This document shows, one piece after another, positions 28,196-42,368 of a stretch of 64,000 bases of DNA (position 1 is its first letter; each line of letters starts with the position of its first letter). The position numbers and the translations under genes are program-made. The notes below the pieces were generated by a model, which did no database searches, had not been told where the DNA came from, and saw only the letters and a program-made list of their open reading frames with translations. The stretch lies in assembly GCA_027604505.1 (NCBI GenBank), contig JADIIX010000087.1, forward strand, positions 32,988 through 96,987. Direction: 5' to 3'. This DNA comes from Gonapodya sp. JEL0774. Lineage: Eukaryota; Monoblepharomycota; Monoblepharidomycetes; Monoblepharidales; Gonapodyaceae.

Positions 28196-31100
28196 ATGCC
28201 GCAGACGCTTATCAAGTCGAAAAGCATCGAAACGGCCTCTCTCCACGCTCAACTGCCTCTCATACAGCGTCTTTACGTCTGGCCATTCTTCTTCGTCTAC
28301 TCCGCTTATGTCCACGTCCTCGTTGTCAAATATGATGAATGGCTTCAATCCAGTGAAGCCGCCACTTTGGCATTCATTATTTGCTTTAGTCTGAACGTTC
28401 TGGCCGTACTAGCGTGTCAATGGAACGTCACAATTAAGGCAAACGTGGTTTGCCGAAAGGTAAGCAAGTGTACGGGATTCTAGGAGCCATCAAAAGGCGA
28501 TGAAGCTCTATCTTCATCGTGAATGAAGCTGCAGTGGTTGCTCAACCTTTTTCGCTGTTAAAATTCATCCCAGGTTCATAATCCGTTCGTTGCGGACTAC
28601 GTTCGTGTCATACCCGTTGCACACCATGGTTCTGGTGCGCTTTGTGAACTCAAGAAGTCTCTTTACCGAGATCCCAAAACTGCCAAGGTCAGTTTTTACT
28701 CTGCGTTCTTGTCGCCATCCTGACCTGACATCAGAATACCTTCGTTGGTTCCCAACTCTTGGACAACACAGCTCACGTCACAGGTGTACTTCTTCTTCCA
28801 GAAAAAGAAGTACATTTTTGATAATGATACTAAGATGTTTGTGAAACTGTACTATCCGACCGCCGAGTCCCATACTCTCGGGGTGTTTCAAACCGCTCGA
28901 GGTTTCTCAACGGAAGAGGAGCTCAAACACATTGTAGATAAGTACGGACCAAATAAGTAAGTCCATTTTCGCACATTCTTTCCAGTGTATAGTTTGGGTA
29001 TCAAGGAGGCATCCTTCTACAGGTTCGATATCCCCATTCCCACGTTCCAGGAACTATTTCAAGAGCACCTCGTCGCTCCTTTCTTCGTGTTCCAAATATT
29101 TTGCGTGGGACTTTGGTTTTTGGATGATATGTGGTACTACTCTCTGTTCACCTTGGGAATGCTATTCGTTTTCGAGTCAACAGTCGTGATGCAGGTGAGA
29201 GGAACACTAAATTCTCATATCCACGAACGCCAATCATCGCTCTACATGTGATCGCAAGCGCCTTCAAAACCTGAAGGAAATGCACTCTATGGGCATTAAA
29301 CCCTACGAAATCAACGCTTTTCGGCAAGGCCAGTGGGTCAAGGTCTCTACTGACCAACTCTTTCCCGGTGACCTCGTTTCGATTGTTCGGACTAAGGAGG
29401 ATTCCGCTGTACCTTGTGATGTCCTTCTTCTTGACGGGACTGCTATTGTCAATGAAGCAATGCTCTCTGGAGAATCGACGCCTCTGCTCAAGGAGTCTGT
29501 TGCTCAATCGGACCCCCAAGAAGTGCTTGACATTTCGTCAGTTCACAAGAACAATGTGCTTTTCGGTGGTACGAAAGTGCTTCAGGCTACGCCACCGACG
29601 GTTCGACTGGATATCGTTCCCCCTGATCATGGATCTGTGGGATATGTGCTCCGAACTGGTTTCGGGACCTCCCAGGGGAAGCTCGTGAGAACAATTTTGT
29701 ACAGTTCGGAGCGCGTCACTGCCAACAACATCGAGGCATTTGTCTTCATTATCTTCTTGCTTATTTTTGCGATTCTTGCGTCAGCATACGTGTGGGTTGA
29801 GGGGACCAAAAACGAATTGAGGAAAAAGTCCAAAATTTTGCTCGACTGTGGTGAGTTCTCTTATGTGGTTTTTGCCAACGGTCCGCACTGTTTTACCTAG
29901 ACCCGTGTGAAATCTTCCAATCATTGGTAACGATCTTTTAGTACTCATTATCACCTCTGTGGTCCCACCGGAATTGCCCATGGAGCTCTCACTCGCCGTT
30001 AATAACTCTATCATCGCGCTTTCTCGGGTCTACATTTTCTGCACTGAGCCGTTCCGTATTCCGTTTGCCGGACGCCTGGACGTGCTGGCTTTTGACAAGA
30101 CCGGAACACTTACCGATTCCTCCCTTGTCGTGGAAGGTGTCAGTGGACTCGACCCTGATCCGAAAACAATTCGCAAGCCGCTGGATATTCCGTCTGAAAC
30201 CACCATGGTCTTAGCTGCGGCGCATGCCCTCGTGTTTGTGGATGATGCAGTGGTTGGGGACCCAATGGAACGTAGCACAGTTGCTTCTGTCGGATGGCTG
30301 GTTGGTCGGAATGATGTGGTGACAGGCCAAAAGGGAGCCACACTCAAAGGTGGTTTAAAGATTCTCCGTCGCTTCCAGTTCGCGTCAGCACTGAAGCGGA
30401 TGTCTTCGGTGGCATCCTACGACAATGGAAGCGGAAGCTCTGTGTACTATGTTGCTGTAAAAGGCGCCCCAGAAACTCTCAGGGGAATGTACTCCAACCT
30501 TCCTGCGGGTTATGACGCGTGCTACAAATATTGGGCGAGAAGGGGGAGCAGAGTGCTGGCACTTGGCTACAAACAAGTCCGAGGTTCCGATGTGAGATGG
30601 TATTGTTGTTGGATGTGGGCTGCGGCGGAGAGCTAACTTCGAACTTACTGCGACCAGACCAAAGATTTGAGCAGAGAGCAGGCGGAGTGTGCATTGAAAT
30701 TCGCAGGTTTTCTTATTTTCCATTGCCCACTGAAGCCGGACACTGTTGAGGCTGTGAAAGCTCTGAGCAAATCTTCGCACAGAGTACGAGTTATTTTCGT
30801 TAAACAATTGCTGTGTGTCCGAGAATTAAACGTTTTGAATCAGGTAATCATGATCACAGGCGATAATCCTCTCACTGCCAGCCATGTCGCCGCTGAAGTT
30901 GAGATCACCAAACGGGAAGTGCTCATCCTTGAAGAAAATTCAACAGGAGGTAAGGCGACGCTTTGATTCGAATGATTGCACAATCACGACAGCTTTTGGG
31001 TAGACCTCACTTGGGATAACCTTGACGAAACGGTCTCCATTCCGATCGACCCAAAGAGCTCTATAGTCGATCAACGCCTATTTGACTACGACTTGTGTAT

Positions 31101-32828
31101 AACGGGAAAGGCGATGGCTCGATTGTCCGTGGGCCCTCAGTGGAATACGCTGCTTCCTAGAATTTGGGTATTTGCGCGGATCTCTCCCAGCCAAAAAGTT
31201 GGTGCCGTCAGCTACAGCTTTACAGTCGGAAATCTCTCACCTAGACTTGCATTTTGCAGGAATCTATTCTGACCTCATTGAAACAGCTGGGTTACATCAC
31301 ACTCATGTGTGGAGATGGGACGAATGATGTCGGTGCTTTGAAGCAGGCCCATGTCGGTGAGTCAATCTAAGGTCTACGCACAATTTGATCATTCAGATTA
31401 AGAGCCATGTTTATGAGGTGTTGCTCTCCTTGATGCCAAGCCGGAGGAGCTACAAAAGTATGCCGAGAGAATGCGCGAGCGTCGAATGCAGGAGATGAAA
31501 GAAAAGCAGCGACAGATGGCTGAGAGGTGGGGCGTGAAGCTTCCACCGGAGCCGGCTGCTGATCCCAACAAGAAAAGCGCGGCATTGGAGAAGAAGAAAG
31601 CGGAGCAGAATGCCGTCAAAACTCCGGCGGAGATTGCGGCGGAAAAGCAAAGAGAAATGCAGAAAATGCTCGAGGACAAGATGAATAACTTGATGTCTGA
31701 TATGGACGAGGAAGTTCCCACCATTAAGTTTGGAGACGCGTCCGTCGCGTCGCCGTTTACGAGTAAGATATCCACTATCAACTCTGGTATGTGTCTCGGC
31801 CGCGGTTGCGCTTTTGCAGTGGTGCCCAACTGGTCGATTTGCTTCCAGTCAACAACATTGTGCGACAGGGTCGGGCGACCCTTGTTGCAATGCTGCAAAT
31901 GTACAAGATATTGGCATTGAACTGCATTGTATCTGCGTACAGCATGAGTGTACTTTATCTCGCCGGTATCAAGCAAGGGGATTGGCAGGCTACCATTGCG
32001 GGACTTCTCATCACTGTGTGCTTCTTTGCTATTGCCCGTTCACAGGTGAGTGAAGTCAACTAAGCCCAAATCAAAAGGTGTTTACTCATTCAAAGCTCTC
32101 TCTCCAGCCGCTCCAAGAGCTGTCTAAGAAGCGACCACAATCGAGCATTTTCAACCTTTATTTTTTCCTGTCTGTTCTTGGGCAATGCGCTGTGCACGTG
32201 TCCGCCCTCCATTACATTCGTGGTGAAGCAATTCTAGCTTCCACGGAAATGTAAGACTCTGATTTCAGTCATTGTGTGGTCTCGCGCCGCCTGCTACTTC
32301 TACTCATGCCTCTCAACGTTGGCAGGGAGGAGGAGATTGATTTGGATGCCACTTTTAAGCCAAACCTTCTCAATACTGCAATTTACTTGGTGTCTCTCAC
32401 TATGCAAATATCCACTTTCGCGATTAACTATCAGGTAGCTATTTAAACAACCATGCCCTCTTTGTTTCTTATGTGACAGGCAGTTTTCTCCGCTTGCGTA
32501 GGGACGTCCCTTTCGTGAAGGTTTGACAGAAAACAAACCCCTCTATCACAGTCTTCTCGGAGTTGGCGCCATTGCTGTGGTGGGAGCGTCACAAATGGTT
32601 CCATTGATGAACGATTGGATGCAGTTGGTTCCTATGACGGACTCGGTGAGTTCCGAATGGATGCTCTATTAACACATCCCTCGCCTCACTGAATCGGCCT
32701 GACAACAGTTCCAAGCCAAACTCCTGACCACCATGGGCTTAGACTTTGGGGTCGCGATGGCTATCGAAAAAGTTTCCAGTCATCTGTTTTCAGACAACAG
32801 ACCGAAAGCTAGTTTGTTGTTGGATTAA
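28196..32828 (+). CDS. SPF1: P5A-type ATPase SPF1 (ATP13A1)
   Basis: This is an ER membrane P5A ATPase that removes misinserted tail-anchored and mitochondrial-type helices from the ER. It starts at ATG 28196 ([20 protein letters not shown]). The first hydrophobic pair is [16 protein letters not shown] and [16 protein letters not shown]5A-type N-domain follows ([36 protein letters not shown]), then the actuator motif [13 protein letters not shown], the membrane signature [17 protein letters not shown], the phosphorylation site FDKTGTLTD at about 30092, and the hinge [16 protein letters not shown] at about 31305. A charged Lys/Glu/Ala-rich segment (about 31440-31740) precedes the C-terminal membrane helices. 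The protein ends KASLLLD at TAA 32826-32828. PPELPMELS is diagnostic for P5A. The stop lies only 30 bp from the stop of the opposing PIG-B gene. Confidence 0.96.
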
Positions 32829-32858
32829 AGCAACCTGAACCTCAATAGCTGCAATACA

Positions 32859-35323
32859 CTAGAAACCCCTATATACTATGACGTCGCCCTTTCGCCATTT
32901 GTCGTCGAGCTGGAAATGGCTATTGAAGAAACGTGCAACCTGAAATAATCACGGAGTTTCCATCTGCTCGCAAACGACGAGTGGTAACAAAATGTTCCTA
33001 CCTCCCGATAACTCGAACCCTCAAACAACTCCTTCATAGTCCGTTCTATTGCTTCGAAGAACACAACATGGGATGGCCATTTTTCTGGCTGGGCTGCGAG
33101 ATCGCCCAATGATATGTTGTGACGAGTCGCCAAAGCGGCCCTATCGATCGTTTTGTTGCCAATCTGGTGATCAAAGCGGGTAAGCAAGTAAGCCATAGAG
33201 CTTTCACCAAAGAGCTTGGATTCGTCTTTATATGAAGAGGTGTTTCGAAGACTGAGGTGGAGGAACGGCACACTCAAACGGCGAGACCGGACCCGCGCCG
33301 CCCCGACAAAACGCACCCCAGAGGCGGTTCACATGTGATTATTTTCATCGAGATATCTGCATGTACGTGACTGTAGTATGGCGTGGAGTGGCACGGCATA
33401 GCCCAAAACACCGAAGTTTCTGGATCTTTCAAGACTTCCCTTCTGATATATATCACTGCATCAACGACTCCTCTCTGATGTATAAAGTTGGCATAGAGTG
33501 CGAGTGATATGTTGGTGACCGCAAGAAAGCAGATTCCGGACAGGAATGTAATGCGTGGTCGAGAGAGAAAAGATCCTGGGTTGGGTGCGTCAAGGGAAGC
33601 CTTGAAGGAGCTTTCGTCCAAGCGGCTCAGAGTTGCACCAACAAACACAAGGAATATGGGAAGCACGGGAAGGAGAAATCGATCTTCCTTGTGAGTCAGA
33701 AGGGAGAGCAGCCCGACTGTCCACAGAGCGGTCCATAAAAGCACCTTGGAGTGTGGGCGGCTAGCCAGAGAGTCACCAAGCCCCAGAGCAAACGGCACAA
33801 CCAAAGTTCCCAAGACTACGGGAACGGATTGTAGGAAATACCAATAGAATGGATGTGCGCCATAGAATACAGAAATGCCCTCGAACACGTTCACACGGTA
33901 GAACTGAAGCGGAGGAAAGACCCATGACTTATAAAATGAATGGTCAATGATGGCAGAGAACAGGAGAGCCGAGGCTCTGGCGAAGAACAGAGTGAGAAGA
34001 GGTTCCCGAAGAGTCCTTCATGTTGCGTAAGCGTGATCTTGCACTCACCCGACGCTCCCTACGATCCAAATAATGCGGAACACATGATTTCGCGTTCGCC
34101 ACCCAAAGTCGAGACCAACGAATAACCACAGCATAGCACTCGTAGGGCGAAGGATACACGATCCCGCAGCGACGATTATCGCGTCGACAAAGCATCTGCA
34201 GCACGGAAATAACAACATTTTCAATAGGAGAATCGAAAAACAAGAGGCTGAACGCACCAACCTCCAATCCACTCGCTCTCCTTCACGCCGAAGTTGAGCC
34301 CAGGGAAACCTCCAGAGAGCTACAGTGGTCAGGGTGGCTTCTGCAGAATTAGAAAAGGTACGAGTCATAGCGTAGGAGTTATACCAGGAAGTAAGAGTGC
34401 AAAAAAGCTGTGCGACCGACAAGGTTTGGTGAGAGTCGTTCAATGGCGCGTGAAGCTGCGCGACCCTCACGGTCCACTTTGCACCGGAAGCTCCAAAAAA
34501 GCGGAGAGCGAGAAGATACGTAAAATAGTCATTAGTGGCTGCAATAAGGGCTTGCAGTAACTTCGGTGCGTAAATCTAGACGGTAGAGTTGTCCAATTGA
34601 AATGGTAAAGCGACGAAGTCAGGAGGTGACGGGATGCTAGATTCATTACGAAATCCAACACCTACAATCATTACAGTGTCATCAAGCTGAAGATACTTCA
34701 CGAGTCTATACATGCCTGCAAAGAGCATCGGGTGGGCGAATCCCCGCACTTGATTTCTCCACTCCCATGTCAAGTATCCACGACCAAAGACAGCATTATG
34801 TGCGACCTCCAGAGATTGCCAGTACTCATCAGGTTGATAAAATGTTCTTATGGACAAAGTAGTGCAAAGACGCAATAGGAGGATAAGGAGGAACGTCCTC
34901 CCCGAAGAAGTTTCCACAGGTCGTTTTGGCGAGGTGACTGGAGTCCCGAGGGCGGAGCAAGACTCTTTCAGAGAGTTGGATCCAGGTTTAATTTTTGTGA
35001 AAGACGTTCGAGGTAGGGACGTCACAGGTTCCGTCGGCGCTCGAGGAGGTTGTGGTGGTGGTTCGCGCCGCGTTTGAGTTCCTCCAGGCTGTAGACGGGT
35101 GACTCTATGTACAACAGTAACGCGTGGAAGACAAAAATGTCAGCCGAATCGATCTGAAAATCGAGCTCAAGGATGTCGAAGTTGCTCACCGCACAGTCTC
35201 GCCATCCTCTGTTCTAAAGTACTCAAATGCGTCCAAGTCTGAGCGACCTCCACCAGCAGATTGCATCTGCTGCGCCATGCCGGCAACTCGAGCACGCCGA
35301 TTCCGTATTGTCTCAGCGGACAT
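32859..35323 (-). CDS. GPI10: GPI mannosyltransferase 3 (PIG-B/Gpi10)
   Basis: This ER enzyme adds the third mannose to GPI-anchor precursors from dolichol-phosphate-mannose. Exon 1 starts at ATG 35321-35323 (MSAETIRNRRARVAGMAQQ) and ends in phase 2 at about 35190; joining it to the AG at about 35115 restores frame into a Pro-rich linker. The first membrane helix (FLLILLLRLCTTLSI) precedes the luminal motif YQPDEYWQSLEVAHNAVFG and LTWEWRNQVRGFAHP, with the Asp/Glu pair typical of GT22 enzymes. Later segments include SNSAEATLTTVAL, YGAHPFYWYFLQSVPVVLG, LLTHKEDRFLLPVLPIFLV with the HKExRF motif, CHSTPYYSHVH, and the end VARFFNSHFQLDDKW then KGDVIVYRGF at TAG. FxxHPFYWYFxQ and CHSTPYYSHxH favour PIG-B over Alg9/Alg12. 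Several introns were placed by eye. Confidence 0.9.
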
Positions 35324-35457
35324 CCTTGAATCGTAGTGTGTTCAGGGCAGGTGTCACGAAACTGGTGAGATGCTGCGTCCGGGCCACTCCGTTACCTTTC
35401 AATGTGTCCACATTTCTCGTCTGAACTCTCACGCCTTCATCGGATTTGTGACCGCGC

Positions 35458-36109
35458 ATGAACGCTCAAAAGCAACTAAAAGTGCTTGTTGAAATTGGTC
35501 GGTCGGGGAGATCTGTCCAGCATTCACTATCGGACGTAATTACAGCCAACGTGGACAATCCTCAGTATCCACACAGAAGACTACATCGCAATGGCCCGAA
35601 TGAGGACACTGATATGGAACAAGTGATAAATCTCCAACCTCGAAGGCACAAGAGCATGGATACACTGGGAAACGCTCAAACTTCGGGGCAACAGAAACGC
35701 AATCACCAGCCGGGCCTCGCCGATGCTCTTCGAAGCGGCGAATTATCAGATGAGGACGACGATGAATCTTTGGCGGATGAGGACAATGAAGGTCTTGTCC
35801 GTCAAGGATACTGGCTCCTCTTCGTTACGGTTGTGTTCTTCATAACAACGACGTACAGCGGTTTTGTTAGCAAAATCATACCGGATACAGGCTGGCAGGT
35901 TTGTGTTTTCGTGATCGTTGTCTTGCCGTTGAGTTTGCGTGACATGAGGAGTTTGTCCCCGCACGAAGACTCTGGATGCCATCAAACGCGACAATTACTA
36001 CTGCTACCTCGTACCACTTACTATTCCCGTGGTTGCCGTGTTTGCTGGATTCAACTGGGTCGGATTCGAGCAGTTTGCGAACAACCTCGAAAATACCTCG
36101 AAGGCCTGA
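35458..36109 (+). CDS. PIGY: PIG-Y-like GPI-GlcNAc transferase subunit
   Basis: PIG-Y (Eri1 in yeast) is a small two-helix subunit of the ER complex that makes GlcNAc-PI, the first step of GPI synthesis. This protein starts at ATG 35458 with a disordered, charged stretch of about 110 residues ending DEDDDESLADEDNEG. The first membrane helix is GYWLLFVTVVFFITTTYSGF. One intron (about 35899-35971) joins KIIPDTGWQ to TLDAIKRDN, and the second hairpin reads YYCYLVPLTIPVVAVFAGFN then WVGFEQFANN, ending TSKA at TGA 36107-36109. The tandem helices and the YYxxLxPLTIPV...WVG pattern match PIG-Y; the N-terminal extension is longer than in animals. Its position beside PIG-B supports the call. Confidence 0.62.
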
Positions 36110-36571
36110 TACCCCATATCGCATTCGCTTTCCGCATATCGGGGACTCGGAAAAACTCACTAGCATATAGAAGATGCAAAACCTGTAAGTGGTCTTTGCC
36201 AATCTCTTCAATAGGAGCAGAACCCGACCTCTGAACTGCTCCGACCAATTGAGTTTTTGACCAGCTTTGACGAACCAGTCCATGTTTATTATTATCACAC
36301 ATAGTCAGTGGTGTAGTGGTGTAGACGTGTGGTTTACAGACCTCAGTCTCTGGTCCTACTAGAATGTCTCTGCCGTGTAGTATCTATGGTTTGAGTAATG
36401 CCAGACCGTTCTCCGCCGCTCTACTGCACTCTCCGAAGCTTTGGGCCGGACACAAAAACATCATAAAACTTTGAACTTTGGTGTGTATTGCTATAAGGCG
36501 ACGGACGGTGAAGTACTGTGGTCCGGCCGGGTGTTTCCCATCAGTTCCCTTTTTCTCTTATCAACCTCAAT
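36110..36571. other. intergenic spacer upstream of HAS1
   Basis: No coding signal is convincing here. A minus-strand frame from about 36282 overlaps the PIG-Y exon and looks like its antisense. The stretch should contain the PIG-Y terminator and the HAS1 promoter. Confidence 0.45.
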
Positions 36572-39380
36572 ATGAGAACCAAAGCTCACAAACGACCTTC
36601 CCCAGAAGCATCTGTAGCTCCTCCTTCCGTCAAACGACAGAAAGGTAAGACTTTATACTGGTCTTAGTGCTCAATCGTAGAGGCAAAAAGGGAGAAGTAA
36701 CGGTCATTTTTAATCACTCAAAAGCTCTCCCCACTTCCAATGCAAATGTGAAACCATTTGCACACACCCCGAGAAAGCAAACTTCAGGGTCAAGTGCGCC
36801 TGTGGTTGCTCGAGTGATGGCGAAGGCCCAGAATGGCGATGTGGTGACGGCAGGAACTTCCAAACCCACCGCGAAACGAAAAGCGGAGGAAGTGGAAAGT
36901 GACGAGAGCGACCCGGAGGATGAGGTTGATTCTGAGAGCGAGGACATTAGTGGTGTTGGTGAACGAACATTTGAAGAGGATGAGGATTCAGAAGGGTTTG
37001 AAGACAGTGAAGGTGAAGATGATTCAGAAGATAACGAGCACGAGGACAAGGAGCAAAATGGCGACGGTGGTGATGATGACGAAGAGCTCTCTGATGCATT
37101 AGAAGAGGAGGGCGCGTCTGCGGAACCATTATCAAAAATTATCACAGGCGAAAGCCTCGTGAAAGAATTGGAAGGTGAGATTTGAGAAAAGAAATCTTTC
37201 CCCCAATTTGTTGGTTTCTTCGGGAGTATTGAGTCACTACTTTGAACTGCAGGCGTTGGCTCCTTGACTGACCCTTCTACGTTGAGTCGCGAGTTCAGTT
37301 CCATTGTGGTTTCTGAGCCAACCCGTAAAGCCATCACGGAGATGGGATTCACCAGCATGACCGAAATCCAGGCGCGAACCATACCCCCCGCGCTCACTGG
37401 GAAGGACATTTTAGGCGCGGCGAAGACCGGTAGTGGGAAGACACTGGCGTTCCTGATTCCCGCAGTGGAGATGCTTGTGAGGGTTGGATTCAAACCCCGA
37501 AACGGTGAGTTCCTTTACTGTACTTTGATATTTATACGATCAAGTCTGAAAAGCATCCTGCACGTGTTCACCGCCGTCATTCACAGGTACCGGTGCCATC
37601 ATTATTTCTCCCACACGAGAGCTTGCTCTCCAAATCTTCGGTGTGGCGAAAGAGCTCTGCAAATACCATCACCAGACGTTTGGTATTGTGATGGGAGGTG
37701 CGAACCGCAAGGCTGAGGCTGACAAACTTGCAAAGGGTGTCAACCTTCTCGTAGCGACACCTGGACGGCTTCTCGATCATTTGCAAAATACCAAGGGATT
37801 CGTTTTCCGGAACCTCAAAATGCTCACTATTGACGAGGCGGACCGAATATTGGAGATTGGGTTCGAGGAGGAGATGAACCAGATTGTCAAACTGTTGCCC
37901 AAAGGTAAGTGTTGAGTCAGGGTCAGTTCTATTCACAAAATGGAGAATGGCCGCAATACGGGAGAGGACTCACTTACTCGGAGAAAGCAATCAATCACAT
38001 TCAGCTTCAGATTGTATTGGAGCTGGAATGCTGGTGCTCCCGAGCTGGCTCGCAAGGGTTGGCTCAGGAAGTTCATGTTTGCGAGATCAACAGCCCGTCT
38101 GTTTGAGGCCCATTCGCTGTTTTGACTTGCGGTTGGGTTATAGGTATGCCGGGTACATCGTCACTCACATGACCCTTTGCTGTGTTTTATGTCGTCAGAA
38201 CGCCAAACCATGCTCTTCTCCGCCACCCAGACGACCAAAGTCGAGGACCTCGCTCGAGTTTCTTTCAAGAATTCTCCTCTCTACGTCAACGTAGACGAGA
38301 AGAAGGAGAGCGCTACGGTTGAAGGTCTCGAACAGGGTTACGTCGTGTGCCCTTCCGACATCCGTTTTCTGCTCCTCTTCACTTTCCTCAAGCGAAATAT
38401 TGGCAAGAAGATTATCGTTTTCATGTCGAGTTGCAACTCCGTGAAGTATCACGCCGAGCTCTTGAACTACATCGATGTCCCAGTTTTGGATTTGCATGTG
38501 AGTCACCCCATTTTCGCCTTTTGTAAAACGTGAGCTGAATACGCCATTTAATTTGACAGGGCAAGCAAAAGCAGCAAAAACGAACCAACACCTTTTTTGA
38601 ATTCTGCAACGCCGAAAAAGGTATTCTTATCTGCACAGACGTCGCAGCACGTGGTCTCGACATCCCCGCTGTCGATTGGATTATTCAGTACGATCCACCC
38701 GATGATCCTCGCGAATACATTCACCGCGTGGGTCGGACAGCCCGGGCGGGGTCTCGGGGTAAGGCCCTGCTCATGCTACTGCCCAGTGAGCTGGGATTCC
38801 TGAGGTATCTCAAGCAGGCAAAAGTGCCACTCAACGAATTTCAGTTCCCGCAGAATAAGATCGCCAACGTGCAGGGACAGGTGGGTGTCCACGACCATTT
38901 TGTGTTTTGGCCGATATCGCGTGCGCCAAAGTAACTGTCTGCTCTACTGATAGCTTGAAAAACTGGTGGAAAAGAACTATTATCTGAACCGTTCAGCCAA
39001 GGATGGTTTCCGCTCTTACATTCAAGCGTACGCTTCCCATTCGCTCAAGAAGATTTTTGACGTGAACGAACTTGACCTGACCAAGGTAGCAAAGGCGTAC
39101 GGGTTCACCGTGGCCCCAAAGGTTAACCTCAGTGAGTTCCACTGTGATGAACGTGTTGGGTGTTTGGGTGTTTCGTATTTTGACAATTCAATCCCTTCTT
39201 CGTCTAGCCATTGGCGCCTCTGGCCGCGTCGACAGAAAAAAGCGACGCAACGCTCTTCAACATGCTGGATACACGAGCAAGAAGAACAATGAGGGAAAAG
39301 AACATTTTGTGAAGCAGAGGGGGTCTGTTGCCGGACCAGGCGGCAGAGTCGGGAGTGATCAGCGGCAGTGGTCACGATAG
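36572..39380 (+). CDS. HAS1: DEAD-box RNA helicase HAS1 (DDX18)
   Basis: Has1 is a nucleolar helicase needed for both ribosomal subunits. It starts at ATG 36572 ([20 protein letters not shown]). The N-terminal region is very acidic (about 36890-37110). The helicase core follows: [20 protein letters not shown] (Q motif), [20 protein letters not shown] (motif I), [34 protein letters not shown] (DEAD box), [17 protein letters not shown] (motif III), [20 protein letters not shown] and [12 protein letters not shown] (motif VI). The C-terminal signature [20 protein letters not shown] and [15 protein letters not shown] is specific to Has1/DDX18. The last exon gives [18 protein letters not shown] and ends SDQRQWSR at TGA about 39378. 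Introns of roughly 60-180 bp interrupt it and junctions keep frame. Confidence 0.97.
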
Positions 39381-39549
39381 ATACATACAGCTTAGCATTG
39401 CAAAGTAATTATATTATATGATATTTCTTCTGGCAATTGTGTTTGTGTTGGCTGGATTTGAAGGTATGGATCGAGCTTCAACAGAAGTATGAGGGTAATG
39501 GAAATGCTTTGCGGCTATCAGGATTATGACTCAAGCCTCTTACAATAAT

Positions 39550-40200
39550 TCAATTAATGGCAGCTGAGAGACCTCTGATGCGTTGGTGAGATTTGGTGAT
39601 CGTGTGAACGCTGTCATCGGATTGCAGAATGCAACGTATCGCATCCCATACAGCGTGTCTTTCCTTCTTCGTTTTTCTTATTTTCTTGTCTTGTAAGGGA
39701 GTGCCAGCTCGCCCGGCGATAAAAGCAGGAGGTGCTAATACCCACTTGACGAACAGCAGACCAACGACGCTCCACTTCAGCGTGGACATCCTGGTGAGCC
39801 TGCGTTACCCAGTCTGGGCCGCTTGAACGCCCAGCATCAGCTACCACTTCATCCACCAAGACGCTCTCCTGGACGGTGAATGTGTTTCGGCTGGTTGATG
39901 ACGGAGGCAGGATCGGGTTTCAAGGAGGTGGGTGATGCCGGCGGGTTTGCTGCCGGCACACATGGAGGGCAGATGATGATCAATCTCGGTCCAAAGAGTC
40001 TCCCTCGAGGGTGGTTGTTTTTGTGTATATGATGCACCCGGCATGAGGCGTTCTTGGGGATGGAGAAGACTGGGTGACTGAGTGCCGTGTGACTGAAGGT
40101 GCAGCCCAACGCCGGGCCATCTGCCGTGCATAGGCATCACATAGTCTCTGAGGCGGAGCAAAGTCTTCATGTAGAATCTGTAATACGGAGTGTCCACGGG
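39550..40200 (-). CDS. unrecognised small minus-strand gene, doubtful
   Basis: Several minus-strand segments look coding but lie in different frames. From about 40176 one opens with MKTLLRLRDYVMPMHGRWPG; at about 39870-39750 another reads VLVDEVVADAGRSSGPDWV then TQAHQDVHAEVERRW; the last, about 39700-39550, has a basic helix (KKIRKTKKERHAVWDAI) and ends IRGLSAAIN at TAA. In the middle, ALAPPAFIAGRAG-like hydrophobic sequence could be intron or coding. Splicing could join them into a protein of roughly 150-200 residues, but I cannot settle the order and recognise no family. The gene would be tail-to-tail with HAS1. Confidence 0.28.
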
Positions 40201-41908
<1,708 letters not shown>

Positions 41909-42368
41909 GTACCCTCTGTGGGGTGGTGGCCCATTGTCGAGTCCGAGTTGGAGTCCTGTCATTGTGCAGTTGTCGTGGCCTAGTTTGTGTATCGGTGGTG
42001 TGTGGAATGGAATGGAATGCACGCATATTGTGTCAGAGCGTCGGGGTAATCGTAGCCTCTGCACCACTTTTAAACACGTGCATGTCGTGCACGCATTACC
42101 CTGGCCTTGTTGTGAACGGGTTCGTGCCGCCAATGTTGTATCTGTGTTGTTGTTCATCTTGTTGTCCCATGGTGCGAGTCATTGGGGTAAGACTCCATCA
42201 AGTCCCATCCAGTTCACTGTTTCAATGTTTGATGACGATGAGCTACCTCCAAATTTACCGTTGAGGTTATTCTCGAGTTGCTACATGGTGCAAAATCCGC
42301 TTGCCCGTTGATCGAAAGTTCACCCATTTTGTGAAGACGACTCGCTCACTCAAACCGGCACCACCATC
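41909..42368. other. intergenic spacer
   Basis: About 460 bp separates ubiquitin-eS31 from the YAE1-like gene. I see only fortuitous frames and no RNA gene. It should carry the terminator of one gene and the promoter of the next. Confidence 0.45.

Noticed and set aside
35031-35190. Minus-strand peptide IDSADIFVFHALLLYIESPV just before PIG-B
   Set aside because: It looked like a separate small gene, but it cannot be joined in phase to the preceding exon, while a nearby AG joins that exon in frame to PIG-B.
35876-36298. Minus-strand frame starting MDWFVKAGQKLNWSEQFRG
   Set aside because: It lies almost wholly antisense to the PIG-Y coding exons, whose frame and motifs are better supported.
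36300-36360. GTGGTGTAGTGGTGTAG-like segment as a tRNA
   Set aside because: I could not form an acceptor stem, anticodon arm and T-arm in consistent positions.
36714-37493. Ser-rich minus-strand frame of about 260 residues
   Set aside because: It is the antisense of the acidic GA-rich N-terminus of HAS1; Glu/Asp codons read as Ser on the other strand.
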